Assembly (NCBI GenBank): GCA_002449765.1
Contig: DJXN01000002.1
Span: 248,001-312,000, forward strand
Direction of reading: 5' to 3'
DNA from: Fibrobacter sp. UBA7003
GTDB taxonomy: Bacteria; Fibrobacterota; Fibrobacteria; Fibrobacterales; Fibrobacteraceae
DNA: 64,000 nucleotides
A program made the translations under genes and the position numbers. Positions 16,838 through 25,807 of this stretch are shown piece after piece (the first letter of the stretch is position 1; each line of letters begins with the position of its first letter). The notes beneath the pieces were generated by a model. The model had not been told where the DNA came from and searched no databases. It was given only the letters and a program-made list of their open reading frames with translations.

Positions 16838-17896
16838 TTACCTCGCAATCCATCGACCGAGTTCTTTCATCCACTCAGCAATCAAGTCGCCCTTGTCGAT
16901 GCTATTCACAATCTTACCCCTGGCTTCGTTTTCGTCAAAACGGCCAACCCCCTTGAGGGTCGCGCCTAGAGTAAAGTAAGTTTCTCCGGAGCAGGAACTG
17001 CCGTTCAGGGCGACGACCTCGGTACAAGTGATTCCAAGGCCGCCTTCCTTGCATTTCGGATCCGAAAGTTCGAGGCTGAGCACGAGCCCCACCTCACATG
17101 CCGAATCCAGCATCGTCTGCAAGAAGACCTTCTTCGAAAGTTCCTGGAAAATCTTCGTCGCCTCCTCCGCTTCCAACGAGCCATCATAGTAGACCTTGTA
17201 GCGGCTCTTGAAGTCGTTGTAGCCTTCGAGCGACTTCTTGTAGTTTTCCTCAATATCGCCGTAGCCGTCCTTGAAGCCTATCGATTCCAAGACGAGAACT
17301 GCAGCCTTGTACTTTCTGTAGGCATCAACCATGATGTCGTAGTTGCTGAACTTTTCAAGAGGATGCGTCGTCATGTCGAGAACCGCCATCGACGAGACCA
17401 GCGCGTCGCGGGCGCTCTGGTAATCCTGCCTATAAGGCTTCGCCGCATCTTCACGGGACATACAGGCCACGACACCCGTCATGCCGTCGCGCGCAAGCGT
17501 CGTCATGGGATGGACGTCCTGCATATTCCGCAGCTGGGCCGAGACCTGCGATTTCATTTCAAATGAAGACTGTATAGCTTCCGAGCCGTCGCTGGACATG
17601 TCCTCCTTTCGGATAGACGTGTTGGCCGCCTTTACGGAACTCTGGATTTGCTGTGCGATTTTCATGACGGCGATATTGAGCGCTTGGTCGTAGTCTTCTG
17701 CAGTCCCCACACCCTGCAAGCTGCCTTCAGGGCACGAATGCATCTTCAGTTCCTGCATGAGAGAGACCTTGGGTGGAGGCTGCGTACCATAGGACGGATT
17801 CGTCGCGGGTTGCGGATCCTGGGATGCGCACCCGAAAAACATCATGGACGAAAACGCCACGAGTACAAGACTGGGGATACAAGTTTTACATTTCAT
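16838..17896 (-). CDS. LPP20-like lipoprotein
   Basis: A 352-aa lipoprotein with the signal MKCKTCIPSLVLVAFSSMMF and lipobox FFGC. The segment GVGTAEDYDQALNIAVMKIAQQIQSSVKA (about res. 70-100) has the alternating Ala pattern of the LPP20 domain, known from outer-membrane lipoproteins of unknown role. The rest is helical, with several Cys. A TATTTTCG box 7 nt before the ATG suggests a promoter. First gene of the seven-gene envelope run down to 7263. The start at 17896 is chosen because the lipoprotein signal begins there. Confidence 0.78.
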   Translation of the reverse strand: MKCKTCIPSLVLVAFSSMMFFGCASQDPQPATNPSYGTQPPPKVSLMQELKMHSCPEGSLQGVGTAEDYDQALNIAVMKIAQQIQSSVKAANTSIRKEDMSSDGSEAIQSSFEMKSQVSAQLRNMQDVHPMTTLARDGMTGVVACMSREDAAKPYRQDYQSARDALVSSMAVLDMTTHPLEKFSNYDIMVDAYRKYKAAVLVLESIGFKDGYGDIEENYKKSLEGYNDFKSRYKVYYDGSLEAEEATKIFQELSKKVFLQTMLDSACEVGLVLSLELSDPKCKEGGLGITCTEVVALNGSSCSGETYFTLGATLKGVGRFDENEARGKIVNSIDKGDLIAEWMKELGRWIAR

Positions 17897-17937
17897 CGTG
17901 CTACGAAAATAAATATTTATCAACCCTCAGTCAATCC

Positions 17938-17971
17938 AAAAAGAAGGGTGCAGGCCTGAGCCGGCACCCTT
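17938..17971 (-). terminator. Terminator after the CotH/lamin-tail gene
   Basis: Read on the minus strand, an 8-bp stem AAGGGTGC / GCACCCTT with a 12-nt loop is followed by C and five T residues. It lies just downstream of the CotH gene stop and before the LPP20-like gene. Confidence 0.75.
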
Positions 17972-17992
17972 TGGGGAGTAGATGAGAGTTGT

Positions 17993-20900
17993 TTAGCGGA
18001 AATTCGCCGTAAGAGTCGTCACTTCGCCCGGATTGAACGTGCGTGTAGCCTCTTGGTTGCCGTCGCTCCAGCCCGCGAATACCGAGCCCGACTTCGGAAC
18101 CGCAGTCACCGTCACGGGAACATCCCTGAAGAAACTTGCCGCAATGCTCGACTGATCAAGCGGGAGGTTATGCACCCGTATTTCGCCCAAACCCTGCACA
18201 GACAACGTTGTTTTCACCGTTTCACCAAGATTGAAGTACTGCTGCATCTCGCTCATAATCGTCTGCTGGCGGCTCTGCGCGAAACTCTTTATCTTCTCGA
18301 GATTCGTGCCGAAGGAGCCCGCGTTGTAGCCCCAGAATTCGGCATCGCGAGACATTTCAGACTGCACCTGGCTCTGGAGCGCGTCAATCTGCTTCACGAG
18401 ACGGTCCGCAGCGAAGTTCATCGAAAGGAGCACGCAGAATCGGTTGATGAACGCCTTCTTGAAGCCTTCGTTTCCGAGCAGGCGAATCATGAGAATCGTG
18501 TGTTCCGAGATGGAACCGCCCGACTGTTGACCACCCTGCTGGCCCATGCCCGGCATCATCATACCCATGCCGTTCGTACCGTTCGCATTGGTCACGTAGC
18601 TGAACACGTTACTGTTCTGCGTATTATAGCCGGCGCCGAATCCGAAGTCCACATCGTACAGGAACCACTTCCACTTGCTCTTCTGGCTAGCCACACGCCA
18701 TTTCTTCATGTTGTTGTGCGGCCAGTCGCCATTATTCACGAACATTTCCGCCGCCATGTAGTTCATGTAGTTTTCCACGTCGACCTGTTCGGCAATCTTG
18801 TTGTAGTTCGCTTCGCTTGTAAGCTCGTTGCCCTGCAACCAATCAACCATCGCCTTGTAATCGGTAGAGGAACCCGCACCAGCCTCGTTGCTAGCATCAA
18901 GAAGGTCAATATCGTTCGGGTCGAGCCCGTAGCGCGTTTCGTAGTAGTATTCGCTATTGCGTTCACGCAGGTCATGGATGCCGTAGTACTTGCCATTGTA
19001 GTACACTATCACATAGCGCCCGTGCTGGTAATCGACACCCAGGCCTTCCGTCATCTGGGTTCCGATGCGGTCGCGCACGTAGTCGTCACCGCTGTTGTTG
19101 CCAAAATTCCTGAGCGAGAATGCCTTGAACTTCTTGAGTTCCGGATAGTCCGGGAAAAGCGGGTATTTGAGGCGCTTGTTTCCGTATTCCTCGCGGAGCG
19201 TCACGGAGAAGGACTTCTTCTCCTTCGCGCGGCTGTACTGGCCCGAAATCTTGTAGTCGCCCATCACGCCGAACGCGGGTGTCTTCGGGGAACCGGGCTC
19301 GAACATTTCCACATACACGGGAAGTTCGCGGTTGCTCCAGAAATTCGCACCGTACTTCGGGTCCATCATGCTTGCGCTATTGCCCGTCATGTAGAGGCCG
19401 GAATCGGCGCTGAACATCGAAAGCGGGTCGGTCGTCACGAAGATCGCGGCGAGGGACGGCTGCTGTTCGAACACGTAGGTACGGATAATCTCGTCGCTCG
19501 GGTAGCTGCCGTCGGCATAGGTACGGCAACGGAACACCGTCGTGGAAGAGACGTTCAGGGACTGCACCACGGGGGAACTTGCCGTAGCTTCGGCACCGCC
19601 CTGCTCGCAGCGCGTGCCCGCCGGGAACGACACCGCGACCGGAGAAGAATAGAAGCCCGAAGGCGGAATGTTCACCTCGCCGGACTCCGCCTGCACGGCA
19701 AACACCTCGCCTGTCGTGCTACCGTAAGGCGAAGGAGACGCAAATCCCCACTTGCCCGCAGCATCACGCGACCAGGAAGCCCCCGTCGGGACCGCAGAAT
19801 AGCTCACGGAATCAAGGATGCCGTTATCCTCATTGACAAGGAAAAGCGAGCCCGAATTTTCGGCCTTGAAGGTTGTGTGCGGTTCGTGCCCGCGTTTGCG
19901 CGCGATATACGAGGTAATCTTGATCGTCGTGGATTCGCTGCCCGCAGTCTCGGTCGCAAACGTCGTTGCGGTAATGTTGTTGCGGTTGATCTCGCTCGCA
20001 TTGTCGCTGAGCCTCACGTAGTACACCGCAGAGGAGTCGCCCGTACCGCGAAGGTTCTTGCCGCTCCAGTCGCTCATCGCATCGCCTTCCTTGAAGTTCA
20101 GGCGAATCTTGTGGGTCTTGGTAATGAACCCGCGCACCACGAGCTGGTCGGCATTGCCCGGTTTAGAAGCCGCATTGACAACCACGCGCGTGTACGAGCC
20201 CTTGTTCGGGGAGACCTTCACCACGGCACCAATCTGGTTCACGCCGCCCTCGTTATAGCACAGGGCTGACTTGCCCGGCAAATTTTCCGCATTCGTAGTC
20301 GTTGCTCCAGCTCCGGCACCGCCATCGGGATTCATACCGCCGCCCCAATCTCCAAAATTAAAGCCGTTCATACCGCCCGAAGACGATTCAGAACTGCAGT
20401 TAGTCCCAATCATGTTCACGGAATCGGAAGGAGCGATGTAATCTGCATAGTTCTTTCCCGAAAGGAACACGACCATGTGGCTCTTCGCGGGGACCGTCGC
20501 ATTGCCGAACACCCAGCGGCGCGGGTATTTCGCGTCATTACTGAGCGCAACGCCCTTGAGGCTCACCGGAGCGTCGCTCGTGTTGTAGAGTTCGACCCAG
20601 CCCGGGTCGTTGCCGTCGTTATCCTTGAAATTCGCGTTCTCGGGCGAAACTTCGGAGAAAATCACCGGGAAATTGCCCACGTAGGTAAGCGGTGTATCGA
20701 CCGCGACCATCTGCTGGTCTTCACCAGGTAGAGGGCCATCGTGCGAGCCATCGTCCTTCTTCGAAGAAGAAGAGGGAACAAGAGTCCCGTCGCCACCCTG
20801 CGAAAGCGGCAGTTCGCCCGCAGAACTCGTCAAGACGGGCTGGCCGTCCTCGCCAATAATTACCTCGCCGCCGCTAGAAAGGCCTTCGGCACCCGAATCG

Positions 20901-20998
20901 GGAGAAACCGGGTCCGTCCCGGAGTCGTCGGAGCATGCCACCACGCATGCCAAGCCAAAACACACCATGCACCAGAAAAATGACTTCCTGATATGCAT
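17993..20998 (-). CDS. CotH-kinase family lipoprotein with lamin-tail and chitobiase-like domains
   Basis: A 1001-aa surface lipoprotein (lipobox VVAC after MHIRKSFFWCMVCFGLA) with an acidic Ser/Gly-rich stalk. A lamin-tail domain follows at about res. 110-190 (VIFSEVSPENANFKDNDGNDPGWVELYN). Then comes a chitobiase C-terminal-like domain (about 445-520). The CotH domain at about 540-900 includes GKYYGIHDLRERN and the KWFLYDVDFGFG motif. The C-terminal repeat (FAGWSDGNQEATRTFNPGE) is of the bacterial InlB-like kind. A Gly/Met/Gln-rich insert (GMGMMMPGMGQQGGQQ) interrupts the CotH domain. CotH proteins are atypical kinases; surface-associated homologues are often found with polysaccharide utilisation. 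A second CotH lipoprotein lies at 38607. Confidence 0.88.
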   Translation of the reverse strand: MHIRKSFFWCMVCFGLACVVACSDDSGTDPVSPDSGAEGLSSGGEVIIGEDGQPVLTSSAGELPLSQGGDGTLVPSSSSKKDDGSHDGPLPGEDQQMVAVDTPLTYVGNFPVIFSEVSPENANFKDNDGNDPGWVELYNTSDAPVSLKGVALSNDAKYPRRWVFGNATVPAKSHMVVFLSGKNYADYIAPSDSVNMIGTNCSSESSSGGMNGFNFGDWGGGMNPDGGAGAGATTTNAENLPGKSALCYNEGGVNQIGAVVKVSPNKGSYTRVVVNAASKPGNADQLVVRGFITKTHKIRLNFKEGDAMSDWSGKNLRGTGDSSAVYYVRLSDNASEINRNNITATTFATETAGSESTTIKITSYIARKRGHEPHTTFKAENSGSLFLVNEDNGILDSVSYSAVPTGASWSRDAAGKWGFASPSPYGSTTGEVFAVQAESGEVNIPPSGFYSSPVAVSFPAGTRCEQGGAEATASSPVVQSLNVSSTTVFRCRTYADGSYPSDEIIRTYVFEQQPSLAAIFVTTDPLSMFSADSGLYMTGNSASMMDPKYGANFWSNRELPVYVEMFEPGSPKTPAFGVMGDYKISGQYSRAKEKKSFSVTLREEYGNKRLKYPLFPDYPELKKFKAFSLRNFGNNSGDDYVRDRIGTQMTEGLGVDYQHGRYVIVYYNGKYYGIHDLRERNSEYYYETRYGLDPNDIDLLDASNEAGAGSSTDYKAMVDWLQGNELTSEANYNKIAEQVDVENYMNYMAAEMFVNNGDWPHNNMKKWRVASQKSKWKWFLYDVDFGFGAGYNTQNSNVFSYVTNANGTNGMGMMMPGMGQQGGQQSGGSISEHTILMIRLLGNEGFKKAFINRFCVLLSMNFAADRLVKQIDALQSQVQSEMSRDAEFWGYNAGSFGTNLEKIKSFAQSRQQTIMSEMQQYFNLGETVKTTLSVQGLGEIRVHNLPLDQSSIAASFFRDVPVTVTAVPKSGSVFAGWSDGNQEATRTFNPGEVTTLTANFR

Positions 20999-21127
20999 AC
21001 CCTAATTATACCCGCAAAAATGTCGTTTTTCAAGAAAAAACGCGGCTTACACGCGATTTCTCCATCGCAAAAACGGAACATTTCACCCCTTTCAGCACAT
21101 CACGGGACTATTCGCCCCAAAAAAGGA

Positions 21128-21135
21128 TATATTAG
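21128..21135 (+). promoter_or_regulatory. Putative promoter box TATATTAG before the chitinase gene
   Basis: TATATTAG ends 4 nt before the ATG at 21140. AGGA within this region could alternatively act as a weak Shine-Dalgarno, so the leaderless reading is uncertain. Confidence 0.3.
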
Positions 21136-21139
21136 GAAT

Positions 21140-22339
21140 ATGAAGGTATTTTTTCTCCTCTTTTTGACACTCGCGGGCGCTTGCTCTTCATGGGCAGAAC
21201 CGCTGTTTATCGGCTACTATCCCGACTGGGGAAAGTGGCACAAGCCCGCATACACCGTAGACAAGGTCCCGTACGAAAAGCTGACTCACGTGCTGTGGAG
21301 CTTTATCACGCCGGATACGGACGGTTCGCTCAAGGGCGATGCCGCAGACGACCCGAGCGCTCTCGACAAAATGGTTACACTCGGGCATGCCGCAGGAACA
21401 AAGGTCATCGTATCGCTCGGCGGTGGCGGACAGAGCGAAAACTTCGTGCCCGTCGCATCGGACGACGCGCTCCGTCAAAAGTTCATCGCGAACCTCGTGA
21501 AGTTCGTCGCCGACCACAACCTGGACGGCCTCGACATGGACTGGGAATGGGAATACAATCCCGTGCCCGACGCCGACACCATCGCCTACAACAAGCTACT
21601 CACGGAACTCCGCGCGGCACTCCCCGAAGGCAAAACGCTCTCGGCAGCGCTCCCCTGCTCGCAATACTACGGCAAATTCTTCACGCCCGAAGTCCTCGTG
21701 AAAAACCTGGACTGGCTCGGGTTCATGACCTACGACATCACCGGCGACTGGGACGAAAAAGCCATGTTCGATTCGCCGCTCTACCCGCACAGCGGCTACA
21801 CCACCTGGTCGTGGGAACAGACCCGCGACTACTGGAAAAAGCGCGGCGTCCCCACCGAAAAGATGGTCTTCGGCATACCCTCCTTCGGGTTTGAATTCAA
21901 GGGAGCGACGGGCCCCGGCACCGACTTCACCAAGGGAACCGCAAAGCAAGTCCCGTACAAGGATATCGTAACAAACCCCGAATGGGAATTCTTTTTCGAC
22001 AGCGTCTCCGTGTCACCTTACGGCGTATCTTCGACCGGCTACGTGACCTTTGAAGACCCGCATTCCTCCGCCATCAAGAGCCGCTGGGTCAAGGATAACG
22101 GCTACGCGGGCATCATGGTGTGGGAAGTCTCGCACGACTACATCGAAGGTACAGGCAACCCGATTCTTGACAGCATCGCGGTAGTTTTGCGCGACGGTTC
22201 CACCGACGCAATTCCATACGCCCGAAAGGTCAAGGCCACACCGCAGCACCGCCAGCAAAACGCCACAGGCAAGCAGGTGGACGCTCTCGGCAAGAGCGTG
22301 AAAAGCAAACCGAAGTTTATCCGTATTTTCGAACCTTAA
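21140..22339 (+). CDS. Secreted glycoside hydrolase family 18 protein (chitinase-like)
   Basis: A 399-aa exported hydrolase acting on beta-1,4-GlcNAc polymers or related glycans. It has a signal peptide MKVFFLLFLTLAGACSSWA. The TIM-barrel landmarks are in order: IGYYPDWGKWHKPAY, KVIVSLGGGGQSENF (SxGG), the catalytic DGLDMDWEWEY (DxxDxDxE, with Glu as acid), MTYDITGDWD and GIMVWEVSHD. It ends in a basic, low-complexity tail, as in other Fibrobacter hydrolases. The frame is open 49 codons upstream, but the signal peptide fixes the start at 21140. Whether it is a true endochitinase cannot be told from sequence alone. Confidence 0.93.
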   Translation: MKVFFLLFLTLAGACSSWAEPLFIGYYPDWGKWHKPAYTVDKVPYEKLTHVLWSFITPDTDGSLKGDAADDPSALDKMVTLGHAAGTKVIVSLGGGGQSENFVPVASDDALRQKFIANLVKFVADHNLDGLDMDWEWEYNPVPDADTIAYNKLLTELRAALPEGKTLSAALPCSQYYGKFFTPEVLVKNLDWLGFMTYDITGDWDEKAMFDSPLYPHSGYTTWSWEQTRDYWKKRGVPTEKMVFGIPSFGFEFKGATGPGTDFTKGTAKQVPYKDIVTNPEWEFFFDSVSVSPYGVSSTGYVTFEDPHSSAIKSRWVKDNGYAGIMVWEVSHDYIEGTGNPILDSIAVVLRDGSTDAIPYARKVKATPQHRQQNATGKQVDALGKSVKSKPKFIRIFEP

Positions 22340-22356
22340 AAGACCCATTTTTTTAC

Positions 22357-22385
22357 TTGACTTTACGCAAATTCTGTATTAGATT
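22357..22385 (+). promoter_or_regulatory. Putative sigma-70-type promoter
   Basis: TTGACT (22357-22362), a 17-nt spacer and TAGATT (22380-22385) lie about 40 nt upstream of the DUF4832 gene. Confidence 0.4.
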
Positions 22386-22424
22386 AATAACATCGGGTCT
22401 TTTCCCGAAAGGTGTGTGGATTAT

Positions 22425-23987
22425 ATGGTGAAAAAATATCTCGCGGGCGCCGCCCCCGTTATCACAACTGCGGCATTGGCAACAGGCATGCTTGCCGCAA
22501 TGTCATTTGCGGCAGACCGTTCCGTCGCGCTCAACAAGGAAATCGAATCGCTTGAGCCCATGAAGGGAATCGTGTTCTGGCCCGACCAGGCAAAAGACCA
22601 GAGGGACCTTCAAAAATCCATCTCGCTCGAATTCTCGTACTGCCTCCCCTGCGCCGTGGTGAAGGGCAAGACCGACGACAAGATTGACTACGACTGGAGC
22701 AGTTTCGAAAAGATGCTCGACGATATCGCGAGCCGCGGGCACCAGGCTATCGTGCGGTTCCGCATCGAGTACCCGAGCGCAACCATCACGAACGCATCGG
22801 GCTGCACCGAGAAGGTGAAGGGCGCCACCGCAGTCCCCAACTACATCAAGGCGAACAAGTCCTACACCGAGACGTATTCCGAAGACCCGGGCGGCGACGG
22901 CCCCACCTACTATGCCGACTGGAGCAATAAGGAACTCCTGTGGTTCTACAAGCAGTTCTACACCGACTTTGCTGCAAAATACGACAAGGATCCGCGCATC
23001 GCATTCGTGCAGGCGGGTTTCGGGCACTGGGGCGAATACCATATCTACGGCACCAAGCTAAACTTTGGTGTCAACTTCGCCACCAAGGATTACCAGGCCG
23101 AATTCCTGACGCATCTTGATAGTTTGTTCAAAGAGACCCCGTGGAGCATCTCCATCGATGCGGCAGACAACAACTACACGCCCGTCGCAGGCAACAAGAC
23201 ATTACTCGCACTGAATTTCGGGCTATTCGACGATTCCTTCATGCACAAGGAACACGACATTTCGCAGGGCAACGGCGACAACGAGCGTAACTGGCGCGAC
23301 CTGGGTACGGACCGCTGGAAAACCGCTCCCGGCGGAGGCGAAGTCAGCTACTACACCGAAAAGGACCAGCGCGAGTTCCTGAACCCGGCAGGCCTTTACG
23401 GAGTCACCTGGGAAGATGCCGCCGCCAAATACCACATGACCTACGTGATAGGCAACGACGCGCCCGAAGGCAGCTTCGCCACCAAGGAACGCGTGTACGA
23501 GGCCAGTTCCTATGCAGGCTACAAGTTCGAAATCACGGGCTATGCGGTCAACGGAATTTCTGCAGCCGTGCGCGTAAAGAACATCGGCATCGCACCGCTT
23601 TACCACAACGCCTACGTGACCGTGAACGGCGTTCGCAGCGAAAAATCGCTCAAGGGCCTCCTCCCCGGCGAAGAAGCGACCTTCACCGTCGTGGGCCTCA
23701 CAATCGGCGATAGCGAAACGCCCGAGCCCACCATCACCGGCGACAAGCTTTTGAAAGACGCGACCATCCCCTACAAGGCAAACCTCAGCGCAGACGCCGA
23801 AGTCATCGCGGGGCTTATCGAGGAAGGCACCACCGCCATCGGGCGCGGCATCCGCGTAAACAGCGCCACCGAAGCTTCTAACAAATACGGCTGCGACAAA
23901 GTCCGCATGACCGACCTCAAGGGCCGTACGCAAGGCAACTCAAAAGAGTCGCCGAACAAAGCGTATTACAAAATTACGGGAAAATAG
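22425..23987 (+). CDS. Secreted DUF4832-type protein (putative glycoside hydrolase)
   Basis: A 520-aa exported protein with an Ala-rich signal peptide ending MSFAADRS. The first about 330 residues look like a (beta/alpha)8 glycosidase-type fold: FEKMLDDIASRGHQAIVRFRIEYP, then GFGHWGEYHIYG with a conserved Glu. The following about 110 residues are a beta-sandwich (FEITGYAVNGISAAVRVKNIGIAPLYHNAYVTVNG), the layout of DUF4832 proteins. Activity is unproven. A GTG 3 codons upstream is possible, but ATG at 22425 has AAAGGTG at good spacing. Confidence 0.72.
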   Translation: MVKKYLAGAAPVITTAALATGMLAAMSFAADRSVALNKEIESLEPMKGIVFWPDQAKDQRDLQKSISLEFSYCLPCAVVKGKTDDKIDYDWSSFEKMLDDIASRGHQAIVRFRIEYPSATITNASGCTEKVKGATAVPNYIKANKSYTETYSEDPGGDGPTYYADWSNKELLWFYKQFYTDFAAKYDKDPRIAFVQAGFGHWGEYHIYGTKLNFGVNFATKDYQAEFLTHLDSLFKETPWSISIDAADNNYTPVAGNKTLLALNFGLFDDSFMHKEHDISQGNGDNERNWRDLGTDRWKTAPGGGEVSYYTEKDQREFLNPAGLYGVTWEDAAAKYHMTYVIGNDAPEGSFATKERVYEASSYAGYKFEITGYAVNGISAAVRVKNIGIAPLYHNAYVTVNGVRSEKSLKGLLPGEEATFTVVGLTIGDSETPEPTITGDKLLKDATIPYKANLSADAEVIAGLIEEGTTAIGRGIRVNSATEASNKYGCDKVRMTDLKGRTQGNSKESPNKAYYKITGK

Positions 23988-23989
23988 AG

Positions 23990-24301
23990 CTACCGCTTCG
24001 GGTTGTAGTTGTTCATCAAGACCATCGCCAGCGCTACACACAACATAATAACGCTACCGACAACGACCTGCTGCCGGTGGTCATAATCACGTTTGATGTA
24101 TTTCGGGTCTTCTTCGTTCAACTCCTGAAGCGTAGGCCCCTGGGCAAGTTTCGTCGAGTCAATTCCGCAGATTTCTGCAATCTCTTCCTCGGTCATGTTC
24201 AACGTGCTCACGCCGAGGCTGTCGCACTTGTTCGGAACGTCTTCCGCAAGGGCAGGAAGCGCAAAAAACAGAACAAGCAAGACAGCAAACGCAAGACGCA
24301 T
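23990..24301 (-). CDS. Small membrane protein of unknown function
   Basis: A 103-aa protein with an N-terminal signal peptide (MRLAFAVLLVLFFALPALAE), a short acidic Cys-containing segment (NKCDSLG...IAEICG) and one C-terminal transmembrane helix (VVVGSVIMLCVALAMVLMN) ending NNYNPKR. I recognise no family. It starts 7 nt after the gatB stop, so it is the last gene of that operon. Its stop is 2 nt from the stop of the convergent DUF4832 gene. Confidence 0.68.
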   Translation of the reverse strand: MRLAFAVLLVLFFALPALAEDVPNKCDSLGVSTLNMTEEEIAEICGIDSTKLAQGPTLQELNEEDPKYIKRDYDHRQQVVVGSVIMLCVALAMVLMNNYNPKR

Positions 24302-24308
24302 TAAGGCA

Positions 24309-25763
24309 CTATTCCTTCGCGAGCTTGTCGAGAATCTGGTTCACGAGACCCGGATTGGCCTTGCCGCCGGACTTGCGCATGGTCATACCCACGAGGAAGC
24401 CCTTGAGCGCGACCTTGCCTGCCTTGAATTCGGCGAACTGGGCGGCGTTTTCGGCACACACGGCACGGACCACTTCTTCGATGGCACCGGTGTCGGTCAC
24501 CTGCACCAGGCCCTTTTCCTTCACGATGGCTTCGGGATCCTTGCCGGTCTCGAACATCTCGGCAAAGACCGTCTTTGCAATCTTACCGTTGATGGTGTTG
24601 TCGGCAATGAGGTTCACGAGCTTGCAGAGGTCTTCGGGCTTGATCTTGAGGGCGCTGAGGCCGCCTTCCAGTTCCTTCACCTTGGCAAGGAGTTCAGTAA
24701 TCACCCAGTTGGCGAGCACCTTGCCGTTCTTGCAGTTCTTCGCGGCAGTGTCGTACCATTCGCTCACGTCGCGGTCTTCGGTCAGCACCATGGCGTCGTA
24801 TTCCGAAACACCGAAGTCGTCCATGAAGCGCTTGCGGCGGGCATCCGGCAGTTCCGGAAGCGTGCGGCGGATTTCTTCCACGAAGGCCGGGTCGGTCACG
24901 AGGCGTACCATGTCCGGTTCCGGGAAATACTTGTAGTCGTGGGCGTCTTCCTTGGAGCGGATGACGATGGTCTTGTCCGCATTGGGGTCGTAACGCTTGG
25001 TGCATTGTTCCACTTCCTTACCAGCATCGAGGGTCGAGGCCTGCAGGTTCATTTCGCAGTACAGTGCCTTCTCGAGGTTCGTAAAACTGTTCAGGTTCTT
25101 GATTTCGGCGCGGATACCAAACGGAGCGTCTTCGCTCTTGCGCAGAGAAATGTTGCCGTCGCAGCGCATGTTGCCGTTTTCCATGTTGGCGTTGGAAACG
25201 CGGGTATATTCCAGCGTCTGCTTGATCTTCTTCAGCACGAGCACGGCTTCTTCGGGGCTACGGATATCCGGTTCGGTCACAATTTCGCAGAGCGGAGTGC
25301 CGCAGCGGTTCGCGTCGAAGTGGGATTCGGTCGGGCTCATGTCGTGGATGAGCTTGCCGGCGTCTTCTTCCATGTGGATACGGGTAATGCCCACGCGCTT
25401 CTTGGTGCCGTCTTCCTTGACAATCTCGAGCCAGCCGTTCTTGCAGATCGGGTGGTCGTACACCGGAAGTCCGCCCGTCTGGGTAATCTGGTAGCCCTTC
25501 GGCAGGTCCGGATAGAAGTAGTTCTTGCGGGTCCACATCGCGTTCAGGTCGATTTCGCAGTTGAGCGCAAGCCCAAGGCGAATCGCGTATTCCACCGCCT
25601 TCTTGTTCGGCACGGGCATGGCACCCGGCATACCGAGGCAGACAGGGCAAACGTGCTTGTTCGGCGTCGTATTCACTTCGATTTCGCAGCCGCAGAACAT
25701 CTTCGTCTTCGTCGCGAGCTGGCAATGGATTTCAAGACCGATAACAGGACAATAGTTGGACAT
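24309..25763 (-). CDS. gatB: Aspartyl/glutamyl-tRNA amidotransferase subunit B
   Basis: Subunit B of the GatCAB complex, which converts Glu-tRNA(Gln) and/or Asp-tRNA(Asn) to the amide forms. The 484-aa product starts YCPVIGLEIHCQLATKTKMFCGCE. It contains the signature FYPDLPKGYQITQ, THRCGTPLCE-type (DANRCGTPLCEIVTEPDI), RCDGNISLR and YKYFPEPDMV motifs. It ends in the helical YqeY-like tRNA-binding domain (GKANPGLVNQILDKLAKE). The gatA and gatC partners are outside this window. The leader carries a perfect hairpin next to the start codon. Confidence 0.97.
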   Translation of the reverse strand: MSNYCPVIGLEIHCQLATKTKMFCGCEIEVNTTPNKHVCPVCLGMPGAMPVPNKKAVEYAIRLGLALNCEIDLNAMWTRKNYFYPDLPKGYQITQTGGLPVYDHPICKNGWLEIVKEDGTKKRVGITRIHMEEDAGKLIHDMSPTESHFDANRCGTPLCEIVTEPDIRSPEEAVLVLKKIKQTLEYTRVSNANMENGNMRCDGNISLRKSEDAPFGIRAEIKNLNSFTNLEKALYCEMNLQASTLDAGKEVEQCTKRYDPNADKTIVIRSKEDAHDYKYFPEPDMVRLVTDPAFVEEIRRTLPELPDARRKRFMDDFGVSEYDAMVLTEDRDVSEWYDTAAKNCKNGKVLANWVITELLAKVKELEGGLSALKIKPEDLCKLVNLIADNTINGKIAKTVFAEMFETGKDPEAIVKEKGLVQVTDTGAIEEVVRAVCAENAAQFAEFKAGKVALKGFLVGMTMRKSGGKANPGLVNQILDKLAKE

Positions 25764-25795
25764 AAAAACTCCGTAATTTTACGGAGGGAAAGATA
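25764..25795 (-). promoter_or_regulatory. gatB promoter box and short leader hairpin
   Basis: On the minus strand TATCTTTC (25788-25795) is followed 24 nt later by the ATG. The intervening leader is almost wholly a perfect hairpin, CTCCGTAA / TTACGGAG (25769-25786). With transcription starting near 25785, the 5' end of the mRNA would be this stem. This may block or stabilise the messenger; the right arm includes GGAG, which could act as the ribosome-binding site. Confidence 0.45.
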
Positions 25796-25807
25796 GCATT
25801 TTTTTTG

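Noticed and set aside
18053..20269. 738-codon plus-strand open frame
   Set aside because: It is antisense to the CotH/lamin-tail lipoprotein, whose domains are clear; the shadow has no domains or signal.
24195..25796. 533-codon plus-strand open frame
   Set aside because: It is antisense to gatB, one of the most certain genes in the window.
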